Below are positions 25,313 to 34,545 of a stretch of 64,000 nt of DNA, piece by piece; position 1 is the stretch's first letter; each line of letters begins with the position of its first letter. Source of the DNA: RYN-230 sp963834705 (GTDB lineage Bacteria > Actinomycetota > Actinomycetes > Streptosporangiales > Streptosporangiaceae); contig CAWICV010000004.1 in assembly GCA_963834705.1 (NCBI GenBank), positions 124,001 to 188,000 of the forward strand, in the 5' to 3' direction. A model generated the notes under the pieces. It saw only the letters and a program-made list of their open reading frames with translations. It was not told the DNA's origin and searched no databases. The translations under genes were made by a program, and so were the position numbers.

Positions 25313-25404
25313 TATGTGGCTGTCAGCACGCTGGCCGGGAGCTATCAGCGCGGTCGGCGATAGTGGAGACCGTAAGACAGCAGCGGAATGACGGGACACC
25401 ACTG

Positions 25405-26373
25405 ATGACCGACATGATCGAGGCCGAAGGACTGGTCAAGCGCTTTGGCCGCACCGAGGCGCTGCGCGGGGTCGATCTGCGGGCCGGGCGCGGCACCGTG
25501 CTCGCCCTGCTCGGCCCGAACGGAGCGGGTAAGACCACCGCGGTCCGGGTGCTGGCCACGTTGCTCAAGCCGGATGCCGGGCAGGCCCGGATCTGCGGTT
25601 ATGACGTGCTCACCGAGTCCGTACAGGTGCGCCAGCTGATCGCGCTGACCGGGCAGTTCGCGTCGGTGGACGACGAGCTGACCGGCACCGAGAACATGCT
25701 GATGATCGGCCGGCTGCTCGGCCTGCACCGGGCCGAGGCCCGGCGCCGCTCGGCCGAACTGCTGGAGCGGTTCGAGCTGGCCAGCGCGGCCGGGCGGGCC
25801 GCCAAGACGTACTCCGGCGGCATGCGGCGCCGCCTCGACCTGGCGGCCAGCCTGGTCGGCGAGCCGCAGGTGCTGTTCCTGGACGAGCCGACCACCGGGC
25901 TGGACCCGCGGGCGCGCAGCCAGGTGTGGGACACCATCCGCGGCATCGTCGCCGACGGCGCCACGGTGCTGCTCACCACGCAGTACCTGGAGGAGGCCGA
26001 CGAACTGGCCGACCAGATCGCGGTCATCGACCACGGCAAGCTGGTCGCCGAGGGCACCCCGGCCGAGCTGAAGGCACGGACCGGCGGCCAGACCCTGATG
26101 GTGCGGGCGGCCGACCCGGCGCAGACCGGGGAGCTGGCCACGATCGTGGCCCAGGTGACCGGCGCGGCCCCGGAAGTGGTCGGCGACGTAGGCCTGGTCA
26201 CCGCGCCGGCCAGCGACCCGGCACTGCTGCCGGCCGTGGTCCGGCGGCTGGACGAGGCCGGGGTGCTGGCCGCCGAGCTTGCCTTCCGGCTGCCCAGCCT
26301 GGACGAGGTGTTCTTCAGCCTGACCGGGCACCCCGCCGAGCAGACCACCGACGGCGAAGGGAGGGCGGCATGA
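25405..26373 (+). CDS. ABC exporter ATP-binding protein (DrrA-like)
   Basis: A 322-aa ABC ATPase that powers drug or lipid export. Walker A is GPNGAGKTT, the signature is YSGGMRRRLDLA, Walker B is VLFLDEPTTGLDPRAR, and the His-switch follows in LTTQYLEEAD. The C-terminal extension ending RLPSLDEVFFSLTG is typical of the daunorubicin-resistance DrrA group. ATG 25405 is chosen; the frame stays open further upstream but only through pseudogene sequence. The stop overlaps the next start by ATGA, so both are one operon. The TetR gene on the other side of the pseudogene may regulate it. Confidence 0.92.
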   Translation: MTDMIEAEGLVKRFGRTEALRGVDLRAGRGTVLALLGPNGAGKTTAVRVLATLLKPDAGQARICGYDVLTESVQVRQLIALTGQFASVDDELTGTENMLMIGRLLGLHRAEARRRSAELLERFELASAAGRAAKTYSGGMRRRLDLAASLVGEPQVLFLDEPTTGLDPRARSQVWDTIRGIVADGATVLLTTQYLEEADELADQIAVIDHGKLVAEGTPAELKARTGGQTLMVRAADPAQTGELATIVAQVTGAAPEVVGDVGLVTAPASDPALLPAVVRRLDEAGVLAAELAFRLPSLDEVFFSLTGHPAEQTTDGEGRAA

Positions 26374-27203
26374 CCACCCTGGACGTACCAGCCACGGCCA
26401 CCGCGGCCGGTGCGCGGCCCCCACTGCGCCGCCGGATCGGGGCCCGGCAGGGCATCGCCAACGCGCTGACCCTGGCCTGGCGCAACGTGACCCAGCTCAA
26501 GCACTCCCCGGAGAAGCTGCTCGACGTGACGCTGATGCCGATCGTCTTCCTGGTGCTGTTCCTGTACCTGTTCGGCGGGGCGGTGGCCGGCAGCACACAG
26601 GCCTACCTGGAACTGCTGCTGCCCGGGCTGGCCGCGCAGATCGCCATGTTCGCCTCGATGGGGCTGGGCACCGCGCTGTGCGAAGACATCCACAAGGGCG
26701 TGTTCGACCGGTTCCGCAGCCTGCCGATTGCCCGGTCCGCCCCGCTGGTCGGCGCGGTCCTCGGCGACACGGTCCGGTTCTGCGTGGCGATGTTCGTGCT
26801 GACCGGGTTCGGCGTGGCGCTCGGCTTCCGGTTCCACACCGGCGTGCTGCCGGCCCTGGCCGCGTTCGCCCTGATCTACGTGTTCTACCTGGCGATCTGC
26901 TGGATCTCGGTGCTGATCGGCCTGATCGCGCCCAGCCCGGAAACCGTGCAGGGCATCTCGTTCATCTTCATGATGCCGCTGGTGTTCGGCAGCAGCATCC
27001 TGATCCCGCGGACGACCACGCTGCCCGGCTGGCTGCAAGCCTGGGTCAAGGTCAACCCGGTCACCTCGCTGGCCGACTCGGTGCGGGGGCTGACCGTTGG
27101 CGGGCCGGTGGCCACGCACGTGCTGTACGCGCTGGCCTGGGCGGCCGGCATCGTGATCGTGGCCTTCCCGGTGGCCATGCGGATGTACCGCCGCCGGGTC
27201 TGA
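26370..27203 (+). CDS. ABC-2-type exporter permease (DrrB-like)
   Basis: A 277-aa membrane protein with six hydrophobic segments. It has the family block LTLAWRNVTQLKHSPEKLLDV at residues ~32-52, the loop EDIHKGVFDRFRSLPIARSA, and the C-terminal LPGWLQAWVKVNPVTSLADSVRGL with the conserved NP motif. Together with the ATPase encoded four bases upstream (ATGA overlap) it forms a two-subunit exporter of the daunorubicin-resistance type. The substrate is unknown. The start has GAGGG 5 nt upstream, inside the previous gene. Confidence 0.92.
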   Translation: MTTLDVPATATAAGARPPLRRRIGARQGIANALTLAWRNVTQLKHSPEKLLDVTLMPIVFLVLFLYLFGGAVAGSTQAYLELLLPGLAAQIAMFASMGLGTALCEDIHKGVFDRFRSLPIARSAPLVGAVLGDTVRFCVAMFVLTGFGVALGFRFHTGVLPALAAFALIYVFYLAICWISVLIGLIAPSPETVQGISFIFMMPLVFGSSILIPRTTTLPGWLQAWVKVNPVTSLADSVRGLTVGGPVATHVLYALAWAAGIVIVAFPVAMRMYRRRV

Positions 27204-27227
27204 CTCCCGGCACCCAACTGGCCCGCT

Positions 27228-27253
27228 CCGCACCTACATATGTAGGACTGCGG
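27228..27253. terminator. Stem-loop between the exporter operon and the AfsR-like gene
   Basis: CCTACATATGTAGG is a perfect 14-nt palindrome, and CCGCA / TGCGG extend it outward past a 2-nt bulge. It lies between convergent genes and probably ends both transcripts. Confidence 0.6.
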
Positions 27254-27316
27254 GGCGGGTCAGCCCTTTGGCGGGGCCGGTTGCGACCGGGTGAGGCCGG
27301 TCTGTGGCCGGGCGGG

Positions 27317-30300
27317 TCAGGTTTCTGTGCTCAGCGACGGCAGGTCGGCCCGGGTGCGGGCCTGGCCGGTGGCGTAGGCGGCGGCGAAGTCGGCCGGGCC
27401 GAGCGCGGCCGATGACAGCGCGGTGACCCGGCGCACCTCGGGGCTGGCCGCGTCGCGGAAACCGTGCAGGGTGTGCGCCAGCCCGAGTAGTTCCGCGGCC
27501 CGGTGGTGCTGGCCCTGGGCCGCGGCCAGCGCGGCGCAGCCTTCGGTCACCTCGGCCGCCACCGGATGGTTGGGCAGGAACACGTCATCCCGCTCGCCCA
27601 CCAGGCCGGCCGCCTTGGCGTGCCAGCTGGCCGCCGCGGTCAGGTCGCCCTGCTGCTCAGCCAGGCAGCCCAGCTTGCTGTACGCGGCAATGGCGTAGAA
27701 CCCCATGCCGGGCCGCCCGAGATTCGCTTCGGCCGACTCCATCACCTGCCGGACCAGCCCCCTGGCCCGGTCCAGGTCACCGAGCTGCCGGGCCAGCTGG
27801 GCCAGTTCGAGCTTGCCCGAGGCGGCGTCGTCCTTCTCGCCGATCCGCTCCGCGATGTGCACCCCGCGCTCCAGGTCGGCGCGGGCCGCGTCGGTGTTCC
27901 CCTGGCGGGCCCGGGCCTGGCCCAGCTTGATCAGCATCATGTCGGCGAAGTTGCGGTGCAGCCCGGCCAGGGCGATCGCGCGGCCCTCCTCCAGGAGCCG
28001 CACCGCCTCATCCGGGTCGTCGCGGGCCATGGCTACCTCAGCCAGACCGGACATGCTCACGATCAGCCCCCACCGGTCGCCGACCGCGGTGAATTCCGCA
28101 TGGCTCCGGGCCAGGTCAGCGGCGGCCTGGTTGAGCTGGCCACCGTTCATGGCCAGATGCCCGGCCGCGGCATACCCAGCCGCCCGGGCCCACGGGTCCG
28201 GGCCGTCGGCCAGCGCGCGAAGTTCGCGGAGCCCGCGTTCGGTGTCGCCGCCGAAGTACGCGAGCATCGGCGTGGCCAGCCGGAGCAGCGGGTGCTTGAT
28301 GTCCGGGCCGGCCACCGCGAGCGCGGTGCGCAGCGCCTCCAGCAGGTCGCCGCTGGATGTGCCGGCCGCGTTCACGACCAGCGTCATCACGGCCAGCACG
28401 CGGCACAGCGCGTAGGCATCGGCCAGCCCGGGGGGCGCCTCGTCCCCGGCCAGGTCACGCACCTCGCTCGCCCACTCGCCTGCTTCGGTTTCGTAGTCAC
28501 GCAGCAGCCAGAACCAGGACAGCGCAGCGACGAACCGCAGGGCCAGCGGCGCGTCGCGGGCACTGATCGCATACCGCAATGCCGCGGCGAAGTTGTCGTG
28601 CTCGGCGGCCAGCCGGCTCAGCCATTCCACCTGATCCCGGCCGCGCAGTTCCGGCTCGGCCCGCTCGGCCAGGTCGAGGAAGTGCCGCGCGTGCGCAGCC
28701 TGCACCTGATCCTGCTCCCCCGCCTCGGCCAGCCGTTCCGCGGCGTAGGCCCGCACCGTCTCCAGCAGGTGGTAGCGGACGTCAGCCTCGCCGGTCGCGG
28801 TGACCAGCGACTTGTCCACCAGCGAAGCGATGATGTCGATGACCTGGCCAGCTGCGGGGGCGAGCCGCGGCGGCTCGCCGCTGCTCGGCGCGGAGCGGCG
28901 ATCGGGGGGCCCGGGGGGGCGCCCGCCCGGGTTAACACTGGCACACACCTGCTCGGCCGTGTCCGGGGTCGCGCCGCCGCTGAACACGGACAGCCGGCGC
29001 AGCACGGTGCGCTCGTCGTCGCCGAGCAGGTCCCAGCTCCAGTCCACGATCGCGCGCAGCGTCTGGTGCTGGGGCAGCGCGGTCCGGGTGCCCGCGGACA
29101 GCAGCGCGAACCGGTCGTCCAGCCGGCCGGCCACCTGGGCGGCGGTGAGCGAGCGCAGCCGGGCCGCGGCCAGTTCGATAGCCAGCGGGTTGCCGTCCAG
29201 CGCCCGGCAGATCCGGACCACCGGACCGACACTGCCGGAATCGACGGTGAATCCCGGCCGGACCGCGCCGGCCCGCTCGGCCAGCAACCGGACCGCGCCG
29301 TAGTCCATGGCCTCGCCCGCGGCGACGTCGGGCGGTGGCAGCGGCAGCGCAGGCACTGGGCACAGCGTCTCGCCGATCACGCCGAGCGGCTCCCGGCTGG
29401 TGGCCAGGATGCGCACGTCCGGGGCGGCGGCCAGCACCAGCCCGGCCAGTTCGGCCACCGCGGCGATCAGGTGCTCGCAGTTGTCCAGTACCACGACGAG
29501 CCGCTGGCGGGCCAGCGCGTCGGTCAGCCGCTCCAGCGGCGGCAGCACGGTGATCCACCCGGTTTCGGCCGACCGGCTGGCCTCCGGCACGTCAAGCGCG
29601 GACAGCACCGCCTGCGGCACGTCCATGGCATCGCGCACCGGGGCCAGCGGGATGAACCAGACGCCGTCCGGCGACTGGTCGGCCAGCCGGGCCGCGGCCT
29701 CGATGGCCAGCCGGGTCTTGCCGGTGCCGCCCGGCCCGGTCAGCGTGACCAGCCGGGCCTCGTCGAGCAGCTTGGCCACCCGGTTCAGCTCCTCGTCCCG
29801 GCCGACGAAGCTGGTCAGCTGGGCGGGGAGATTGCCTGCGCGCGGAGCGCGCAGCCCAGCCGCCGTCTGGGCGGGCAAGGCGGGGGTCGCCGCAGGCGGG
29901 TGCTGGCCGAGCCCGGGTTCGGCGCGGAGCCGCGATCGGGGGCCGGGGGTTCCGGGGGTAGTCGCCCGGGGAAGCAGAGCGGGAGGTTGCCTCCCCGGGT
30001 CAACACTGCCCCGCAGGATGGCCAGGTGCACGTCGGACAGGGCCGGGGACGGTTCCACGCCGAGCTGGTCGGCCAGCAGTTCCCGGGTTGCCTGGTACAG
30101 GTTGAGCGCGTCACCCTGCCGCCCGGCCAGGTACAGCGCCCGCATCAGCTGGCCGCGCAGCCGCTCGCGCAGCGGGTACCGAGCGGCCAGTTCTTCCAGC
30201 TCCGGGGCCAGCCCGGCGCCGCGGCCGAGGGCCAGGTCGGCCTCGATCCGGTCCTCGGTGGCGGCCAGCCGGAGTTCTTCCAGCCGGGCCACCGGGCCGG

Positions 30301-30733
30301 CCGCGAACGGCGCGTCGGCCACGTCGGCCAGCGCGGGACCGCGCCACAGCCGCAGCGCTTCACGCAGCACCCCCGCGCCCTGCTCCGGGTCGCCGCCCAC
30401 CACCGCGGCGCGGGCCACGCCGACCAGCCGCTCGAACTCGGCCGCGTCCACCTGCTCCGGCGGTATCACCAGCCGGTAGCCACCCGCCCCGTGCTGCACG
30501 ATGCCAGGCCCGGCCGCGTGCCGCAGCCTGGATACCAGGGCCTGAAGCGCGTTGCCACTGTCGGCCGGGCCGTCGCCGGGCCACAGATCACCGCACAGGC
30601 GTTCAATAGGAATGGTCTGCCCGGCATCCAGGGCGAGCCGGATCAGCAACGCGCGCAGCCGCGGGCCGCCCAGCTCGATGGGCTGCCCCGCGTCGCCGCG
30701 CACCTCCAGCGGGCCGAGGATGCCAATGCGCAC
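27317..30733 (-). CDS. AfsR/SARP-type transcriptional regulator with NB-ARC and TPR domains
   Basis: An 1138-aa regulator. Residues 1-95 are an OmpR-like winged helix (MRIGILGPLEVRGDAGQPIE, then ALLIRLALDAGQTIPIERL). Residues ~100-245 form the bacterial transcriptional activation domain (LREALRLWRGPALADV...LYQATRELLADQLGVEPSP). After a Pro-rich linker of ~70 residues comes the NB-ARC ATPase with VTLTGPGGTGKTRLAIEAA, LVVVLDNCEHL and GNPLAIELAAARLR. The C-terminal ~450 residues are TPR-like helical repeats. Such proteins switch on antibiotic or developmental genes in streptomycetes. No biosynthetic cluster lies in this window, so a pleiotropic role or a distant target is more likely. The next gene upstream, an SDR, is 36 nt away on the same strand. 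Confidence 0.92.
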   Translation of the reverse strand: MRIGILGPLEVRGDAGQPIELGGPRLRALLIRLALDAGQTIPIERLCGDLWPGDGPADSGNALQALVSRLRHAAGPGIVQHGAGGYRLVIPPEQVDAAEFERLVGVARAAVVGGDPEQGAGVLREALRLWRGPALADVADAPFAAGPVARLEELRLAATEDRIEADLALGRGAGLAPELEELAARYPLRERLRGQLMRALYLAGRQGDALNLYQATRELLADQLGVEPSPALSDVHLAILRGSVDPGRQPPALLPRATTPGTPGPRSRLRAEPGLGQHPPAATPALPAQTAAGLRAPRAGNLPAQLTSFVGRDEELNRVAKLLDEARLVTLTGPGGTGKTRLAIEAAARLADQSPDGVWFIPLAPVRDAMDVPQAVLSALDVPEASRSAETGWITVLPPLERLTDALARQRLVVVLDNCEHLIAAVAELAGLVLAAAPDVRILATSREPLGVIGETLCPVPALPLPPPDVAAGEAMDYGAVRLLAERAGAVRPGFTVDSGSVGPVVRICRALDGNPLAIELAAARLRSLTAAQVAGRLDDRFALLSAGTRTALPQHQTLRAIVDWSWDLLGDDERTVLRRLSVFSGGATPDTAEQVCASVNPGGRPPGPPDRRSAPSSGEPPRLAPAAGQVIDIIASLVDKSLVTATGEADVRYHLLETVRAYAAERLAEAGEQDQVQAAHARHFLDLAERAEPELRGRDQVEWLSRLAAEHDNFAAALRYAISARDAPLALRFVAALSWFWLLRDYETEAGEWASEVRDLAGDEAPPGLADAYALCRVLAVMTLVVNAAGTSSGDLLEALRTALAVAGPDIKHPLLRLATPMLAYFGGDTERGLRELRALADGPDPWARAAGYAAAGHLAMNGGQLNQAAADLARSHAEFTAVGDRWGLIVSMSGLAEVAMARDDPDEAVRLLEEGRAIALAGLHRNFADMMLIKLGQARARQGNTDAARADLERGVHIAERIGEKDDAASGKLELAQLARQLGDLDRARGLVRQVMESAEANLGRPGMGFYAIAAYSKLGCLAEQQGDLTAAASWHAKAAGLVGERDDVFLPNHPVAAEVTEGCAALAAAQGQHHRAAELLGLAHTLHGFRDAASPEVRRVTALSSAALGPADFAAAYATGQARTRADLPSLSTET

Positions 30734-30769
30734 CCGTACATTGTCGCCGGTACCGGGCAGTGGGCGCAG

Positions 30770-31522
30770 CTACCAGGGCAGGACGCCGTCCTGCTCGGCG
30801 TGGCCGAGCGCCCACAGGTGGCCCCACAGCTGTCCGGTCGGGCCGTCCGCGGGCAGCGTGGCCAGGTGCACGCAGACCGCGGCGCCCTGCTCGGCGGTGC
30901 GGAACCCGGTGTGGCCGTTCAGGTCGGTCGCGCAGTAGCCCGGGTTGGCCGCGTTCACCTTGACCGGGGTGCTGGCCAGTTCCTTGGCGTACATGGCGGT
31001 GACCATGTTCAGCGCGGCCTTGGACGCGGGGTAAGGCACCGACGCCATCGGCCACAGCGGGCTGTCCAGATTCAGCATCGAGGCGATCGAGCCGACCTCG
31101 CTGGACACGTTGACGATGCGCGCGGCCGGGGCGCGGCGGAGCAGCGGGAGCATCGCGTTGGTCACGATGACCACGCCGAACACGTTGGTCCCGAACACTT
31201 CGCGCAGCGCGGCGTGGGTGGTCTCGCTCGGCCAGGCCCCCTCCTGGCGGGTGATCCCGGCGTTGTTGACCAGGATGTCGAGCTGGCCGTACTCAGCGTC
31301 GATCCAGGCCGCGGCCTGCGCGACGGACTTCTCGTCGGTCACGTCCAGCGGCACGTAGCGGGCCGTGGCCGCGCCCGCCGCATGCAGCGCGTGCTCGGCC
31401 TGCTGGCCGCGCGCCGCGTCCCGGGCGCCGAGCAGCGCGGTGATGCCACGCTGGCTGAGCAGCTGGGCGGTGGCGAAGCCGATGCCCTTGCTGGCACCGG
31501 TGATCAATGCGGTAGTCGTCAT
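30770..31522 (-). CDS. SDR-family oxidoreductase
   Basis: A 250-aa NAD(P)-dependent short-chain dehydrogenase. It shows ITGASKGIGFATAQLL, NNAG in ILVNNAGITR, the Ser in IVNVSSEVGS, and the Y-x-x-x-K pair in VPYPASKAALN. The C-terminal NPGYCATDLNGHTGFRTAEQGA is that of carbonyl-reductase-like members. The ATG at 31522 directly precedes the cofactor fold; the frame reads on to 31591 but the extension is not conserved. It is divergent from the broken XRE regulator, which in intact form may have controlled it. Confidence 0.87.
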   Translation of the reverse strand: MTTTALITGASKGIGFATAQLLSQRGITALLGARDAARGQQAEHALHAAGAATARYVPLDVTDEKSVAQAAAWIDAEYGQLDILVNNAGITRQEGAWPSETTHAALREVFGTNVFGVVIVTNAMLPLLRRAPAARIVNVSSEVGSIASMLNLDSPLWPMASVPYPASKAALNMVTAMYAKELASTPVKVNAANPGYCATDLNGHTGFRTAEQGAAVCVHLATLPADGPTGQLWGHLWALGHAEQDGVLPW

Positions 31523-31635
31523 GCTGGCCAGCTTGCGGCGGGCAGCCGTCCGGCGGGAGAGACCGGCGCAGGCTGGGATCGGGAATACCACCCTCGCGGG
31601 CCTATTGCGGCAGATGGATAAGGCAGGCTGGATTC

Positions 31636-32519
31636 ATGGATGAGCGGACCGTGCGGCCGGGCAGCATCCGGCGGGAGGAGCTGGCCGCTTTCCTGCGCGG
31701 GCGGCGGCCCCGGCGGCGCGGCGAGGTCGGGCTGTCCGACGGCGGCCGGCGGCGCATCCCGGGGCTGCGCCGCCAGGAGGTGGCCGAGCTGGCCGGGATG
31801 TCGGTGGACTACTACGTCCGGCTGGAACAGGCCCGCGGGCCGCGCCCGTCGGAGCAGATCCTGGCCGCGCTGGCCCGGGTGCTGATGCTGACCCGGGACG
31901 AGCGGGACTATATGTTCCAGCTGGCCGGGGTGAGCCCGCCGCCCGCCGCCAGCGCGGCCCGGAAGCTGGACCCGGCCACCCGGCACCTGCTGGACAGCCT
32001 GGCCGGACGCCCGCCTACGTGCTGGACGCCCGGTACGACGTGCTGGCCTGGAACCAGCTGGCCATCCCATTCATCGGCGACATGTCCGCGGTCCCGGAAG
32101 CGGACCGGAACGTGCTGCGCTGGGTGTTCCGGCAGCCCGCCGACGACCCACGGTGGAGCGACGAAGACACGCTGGCGTTCGCCCGCAGCTCGGTCGCGGA
32201 CCTGCGCGCGGCGTACGGCCGCTACCCGGGTGACCGGAGGATCGGGGAGCTGGTCACCGAGCTGCTGGCCACCTCGCCCCAGTTCGCCGCGATGTGGGCC
32301 GAGCAGGAGGTGGTGGTACGCCGCCCGGTGCGCAGGCAGGTGGTGCACCCGGAGGCCGGGCCGCTGGAGTTCCACTGCCACGTGCTGCACATCCCGGACA
32401 CCGACCAGCGGCTGGTGATCTACTCGGCGGAGCCGGGCTCGGCGGCATGGGCGGCGTTCCGGAGGCTGGGCCAGCGCGCCCGGGAAGGAGCGGCCGGTGC
32501 GGGTCGCGGTACTGGCTGA
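31636..32519 (+). pseudogene. XRE/MmyB-type regulator, broken by a one-base frameshift
   Basis: The first part (to ~32005) encodes a helix-turn-helix of the XRE type (RRIPGLRRQEVAELAGMSVDYYVRLEQAR) typical of MmyB regulators; a shorter quote is LRRQEVAELAGMSVDYY. The second part, in another frame to 32519, gives the MmyB ligand domain (LDARYDVLAWNQLA, PEAGPLEFHCHVLHIPDTDQRL). Loss of one base in a Gly codon near 32005-32006 explains the break exactly. The rest of the gene is intact, so the event is recent or a sequencing error. It is divergent from the SDR gene, the usual arrangement for MmyB regulators. Confidence 0.88.
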
Positions 32520-33009
32520 CATCCACGGCAACCTGCCCGCCCTGGACGCGGTGCTGCGCGACGTCGATGCGGCTGGGGTGGACGCGGTGGTGCTGGACGG
32601 CGACGTCGCCGACGGGCCGATGCCCGCGCCGACCCTGGACCGGCTGGCCGAACTGGGCGACCGGGTGATCTGGGTACGCGGCAACAGCGACCGGGATCTG
32701 GCCGCGGCGTTCGACGGCACGTTCCAGCCCAGCGGCCTGGCCACCAACGCGCCCGCCGAGTACTACGCGTGGTGCGCAGCCCGGATCAGCCAGGCCCACC
32801 GCGACCTGCTGGCCGATCTGCCGCTGACCGTGTCGCTGGATATCGACGGGCTGGGGGCAGTGGCGTTCTGCCATGGGACGGCCCGGGACGACAACGAGTT
32901 CATCCTGGTAGACAGCCCGGTCTCGCACTATCAGGCCGCGTTCGCCGGGCTGGCCGAGCCGACGGTGGTGGTCGGGCACACGCACATCAGCGTGAGTTGG
33001 TTTGTGTCA

Positions 33010-33180
33010 AGCTTGGGCCGGTGCCCAGTCCGTCGTCTGTCCCTGCATAGCGGTTATGGGGTTGGTCCCTGCAGCGCGTGATCGGGTTGAGGAGACGACG
33101 GGCGGGGCTGCCCATGATGTGCGCCGAGATCACCGGGGTGTCTCAATGCCGCGGAGGGCTCGCCCCAGCCGCCAGCTTGA
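33010..33180 (-). ncRNA. Candidate bridge RNA of the IS110-family element
   Basis: On the transposase strand the 3' non-coding end folds into two stem-loops. The first (about 33172-33101) has a GC-rich base, an internal loop and an apical hairpin (GAGA-CACC / GGTG-TCTC with one bulge). The two sides of its internal loop carry CGGCAT (33151-33146) and CGCACAT (33123-33117). These match the left and right halves of the real insertion site, one in the same sense and one as complement, with the AT core in both. This is how target guides of the IS621 bridge RNA are arranged. The second stem-loop has a perfect 9-bp stem (33093-33101 with 33030-33038) and is the candidate donor loop, but I found no convincing donor guides in it. 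Confidence 0.7.
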
Positions 33181-33195
33181 CAGCGCGGACCGGGC

Positions 33196-34545
33196 TCAGG
33201 CGGCGAGCGCTGTGCTTTGCCGCCGGGTGCCGTGGGCCGCGGTGACCGGGTCCCAGGCTTGGCCGGTGGTGATGATGGCGTGCAGCTGCCGCAGAATCGC
33301 GGCCGCGATCACGGTCTGGGCCTGGGTGGGCGTGAGCTTGTTGTGCTCCCTGCTGGTGAGGTGCTGGTAGCGGGCGCGGTAGACCGGGTTGGCGCGCTGC
33401 GCGGCCCAGACCGCGCGCCAGGCTGCCAGCCGCAGCCCGGGGCGTCCCTGGCCGGTCAGCCTGGTCCGGCCGGTGAATGCGCCGGACAGGTTCTCCCGCG
33501 GTGCCAGGCCGGCGTGCTTGACCACGGCGCGGGCGGTGACGAATCGTGTCAGGTCACCGGTCTCGGCCAGGATCGCGGCCGCGCCCACAGCGGACATGCC
33601 GGTCATCGAGGTGACCAGCGCGGTCAGTCCGAGCTCGTCCAGGACCGCGGTCATCCGCTGCTCGGTGCCGGCGAGCCGGTCCCTGGCATGCTGCCAGTCC
33701 TCCAGCAGCAGCTGCACCCGTTCCAGCACTCCGGCCCGGTGCGCGATGACTCCGGCCGGATCGGCGAGCGCTGCGAACATCCCGCGCACGATCCGCCCGC
33801 AGGGCTTCTGCCCGCCGCGGTGGGTGATCTCACGCCGCACCGCGTGCTCGAACCGGGCCGCTCCGAGCCGCCGGGTCCGGGCGAAGTCCCCGCCGTCCCG
33901 CCCGGCGATCACCAGCAGCGCCGCGATCCAGGTGCCGGACCTGAATGGCTGCCGCGCAGTGTCCAGCGCCGCCGGCCACGCGCATTCCAGCAGGTCCCGC
34001 ATCTGCTGCACCTGGCTGCCCGCCTCGGTGATCAGCTGCTCCCGGCGGACGCCCAGATGCCGCAGCCGGCCCCACGTCTCATCGACCGGCTCGGGCACAT
34101 AGCAACGCAGCTGCGCGGTCAGGCGGGCGATCAGCACCGCGTCCTTCTCATCGGTCTTATCGCACGTCAGGTCCTCGGTCCGCCGGGCCCACGACGTGAC
34201 CAGCGGCTGCACGCACACGAACGGCATCGACCGATCAGCCGCGAGCTGGCCCAGCACCCGCCACCGGTGCCCGGTTGGCTCGCACGACACTGTCACCCCA
34301 GCCCACCCCTTCGCAGCGGCGCGCCCGGCAGCCCAGTCCAGCGCCGAGCCAAGATCCCAGGCCCGGCACCGGAATACCCGCCGGGCGATGACCCTCGAGT
34401 CATGGTCAGTCACCACGACCATCTGCTTCTTACCGGCCAGATCGATCCCGGCGATCGCGTTCGTCGCCGGTACCAGGGCCCGCAGCCGCTCCAGCCGAGC
34501 GTTGCGGTTGCGGTCACCGCGGGACACACCACTACCGTTACCCAT
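33196..34545 (-). CDS. IS110-family DEDD transposase
   Basis: A 449-aa recombinase. The N-terminal RuvC-like domain holds the acidic residues in AIAGIDLAGKKQMVVV, VSCEPTGHRW and CDKTDEKDAVLIARL. The C-terminal Tnp_20 domain has LTALVTSMTGMSAVGAAAIL, HAGLAPRENLSG, the catalytic Ser region and a final helical tail. The ATG at 34545 follows AGGAGGA by 6 nt; the frame extends to 34587 without support. It looks full-length, so the element may be active. These enzymes recombine DNA guided by a non-coding RNA from the element's own end. Confidence 0.93.
   Translation of the reverse strand: MGNGSGVSRGDRNRNARLERLRALVPATNAIAGIDLAGKKQMVVVTDHDSRVIARRVFRCRAWDLGSALDWAAGRAAAKGWAGVTVSCEPTGHRWRVLGQLAADRSMPFVCVQPLVTSWARRTEDLTCDKTDEKDAVLIARLTAQLRCYVPEPVDETWGRLRHLGVRREQLITEAGSQVQQMRDLLECAWPAALDTARQPFRSGTWIAALLVIAGRDGGDFARTRRLGAARFEHAVRREITHRGGQKPCGRIVRGMFAALADPAGVIAHRAGVLERVQLLLEDWQHARDRLAGTEQRMTAVLDELGLTALVTSMTGMSAVGAAAILAETGDLTRFVTARAVVKHAGLAPRENLSGAFTGRTRLTGQGRPGLRLAAWRAVWAAQRANPVYRARYQHLTSREHNKLTPTQAQTVIAAAILRQLHAIITTGQAWDPVTAAHGTRRQSTALAA

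Noticed and set aside
27317..31522. AfsR/SARP gene as a sign of an antibiotic cluster
   Set aside because: No polyketide, peptide or other biosynthetic genes lie nearby; the DrrAB-like exporter alone is not enough.
27503..31621. Open frame of 1372 codons opposite the AfsR-like gene
   Set aside because: Antisense shadow of a gene with clear winged-helix, BTAD, NB-ARC and TPR motifs.
33030..33101. Donor-binding guides in the second stem-loop of the bridge RNA candidate
   Set aside because: I looked for matches to the joined element ends (CACGCTG-AT-AAAACACG) and found only weak partial similarity.
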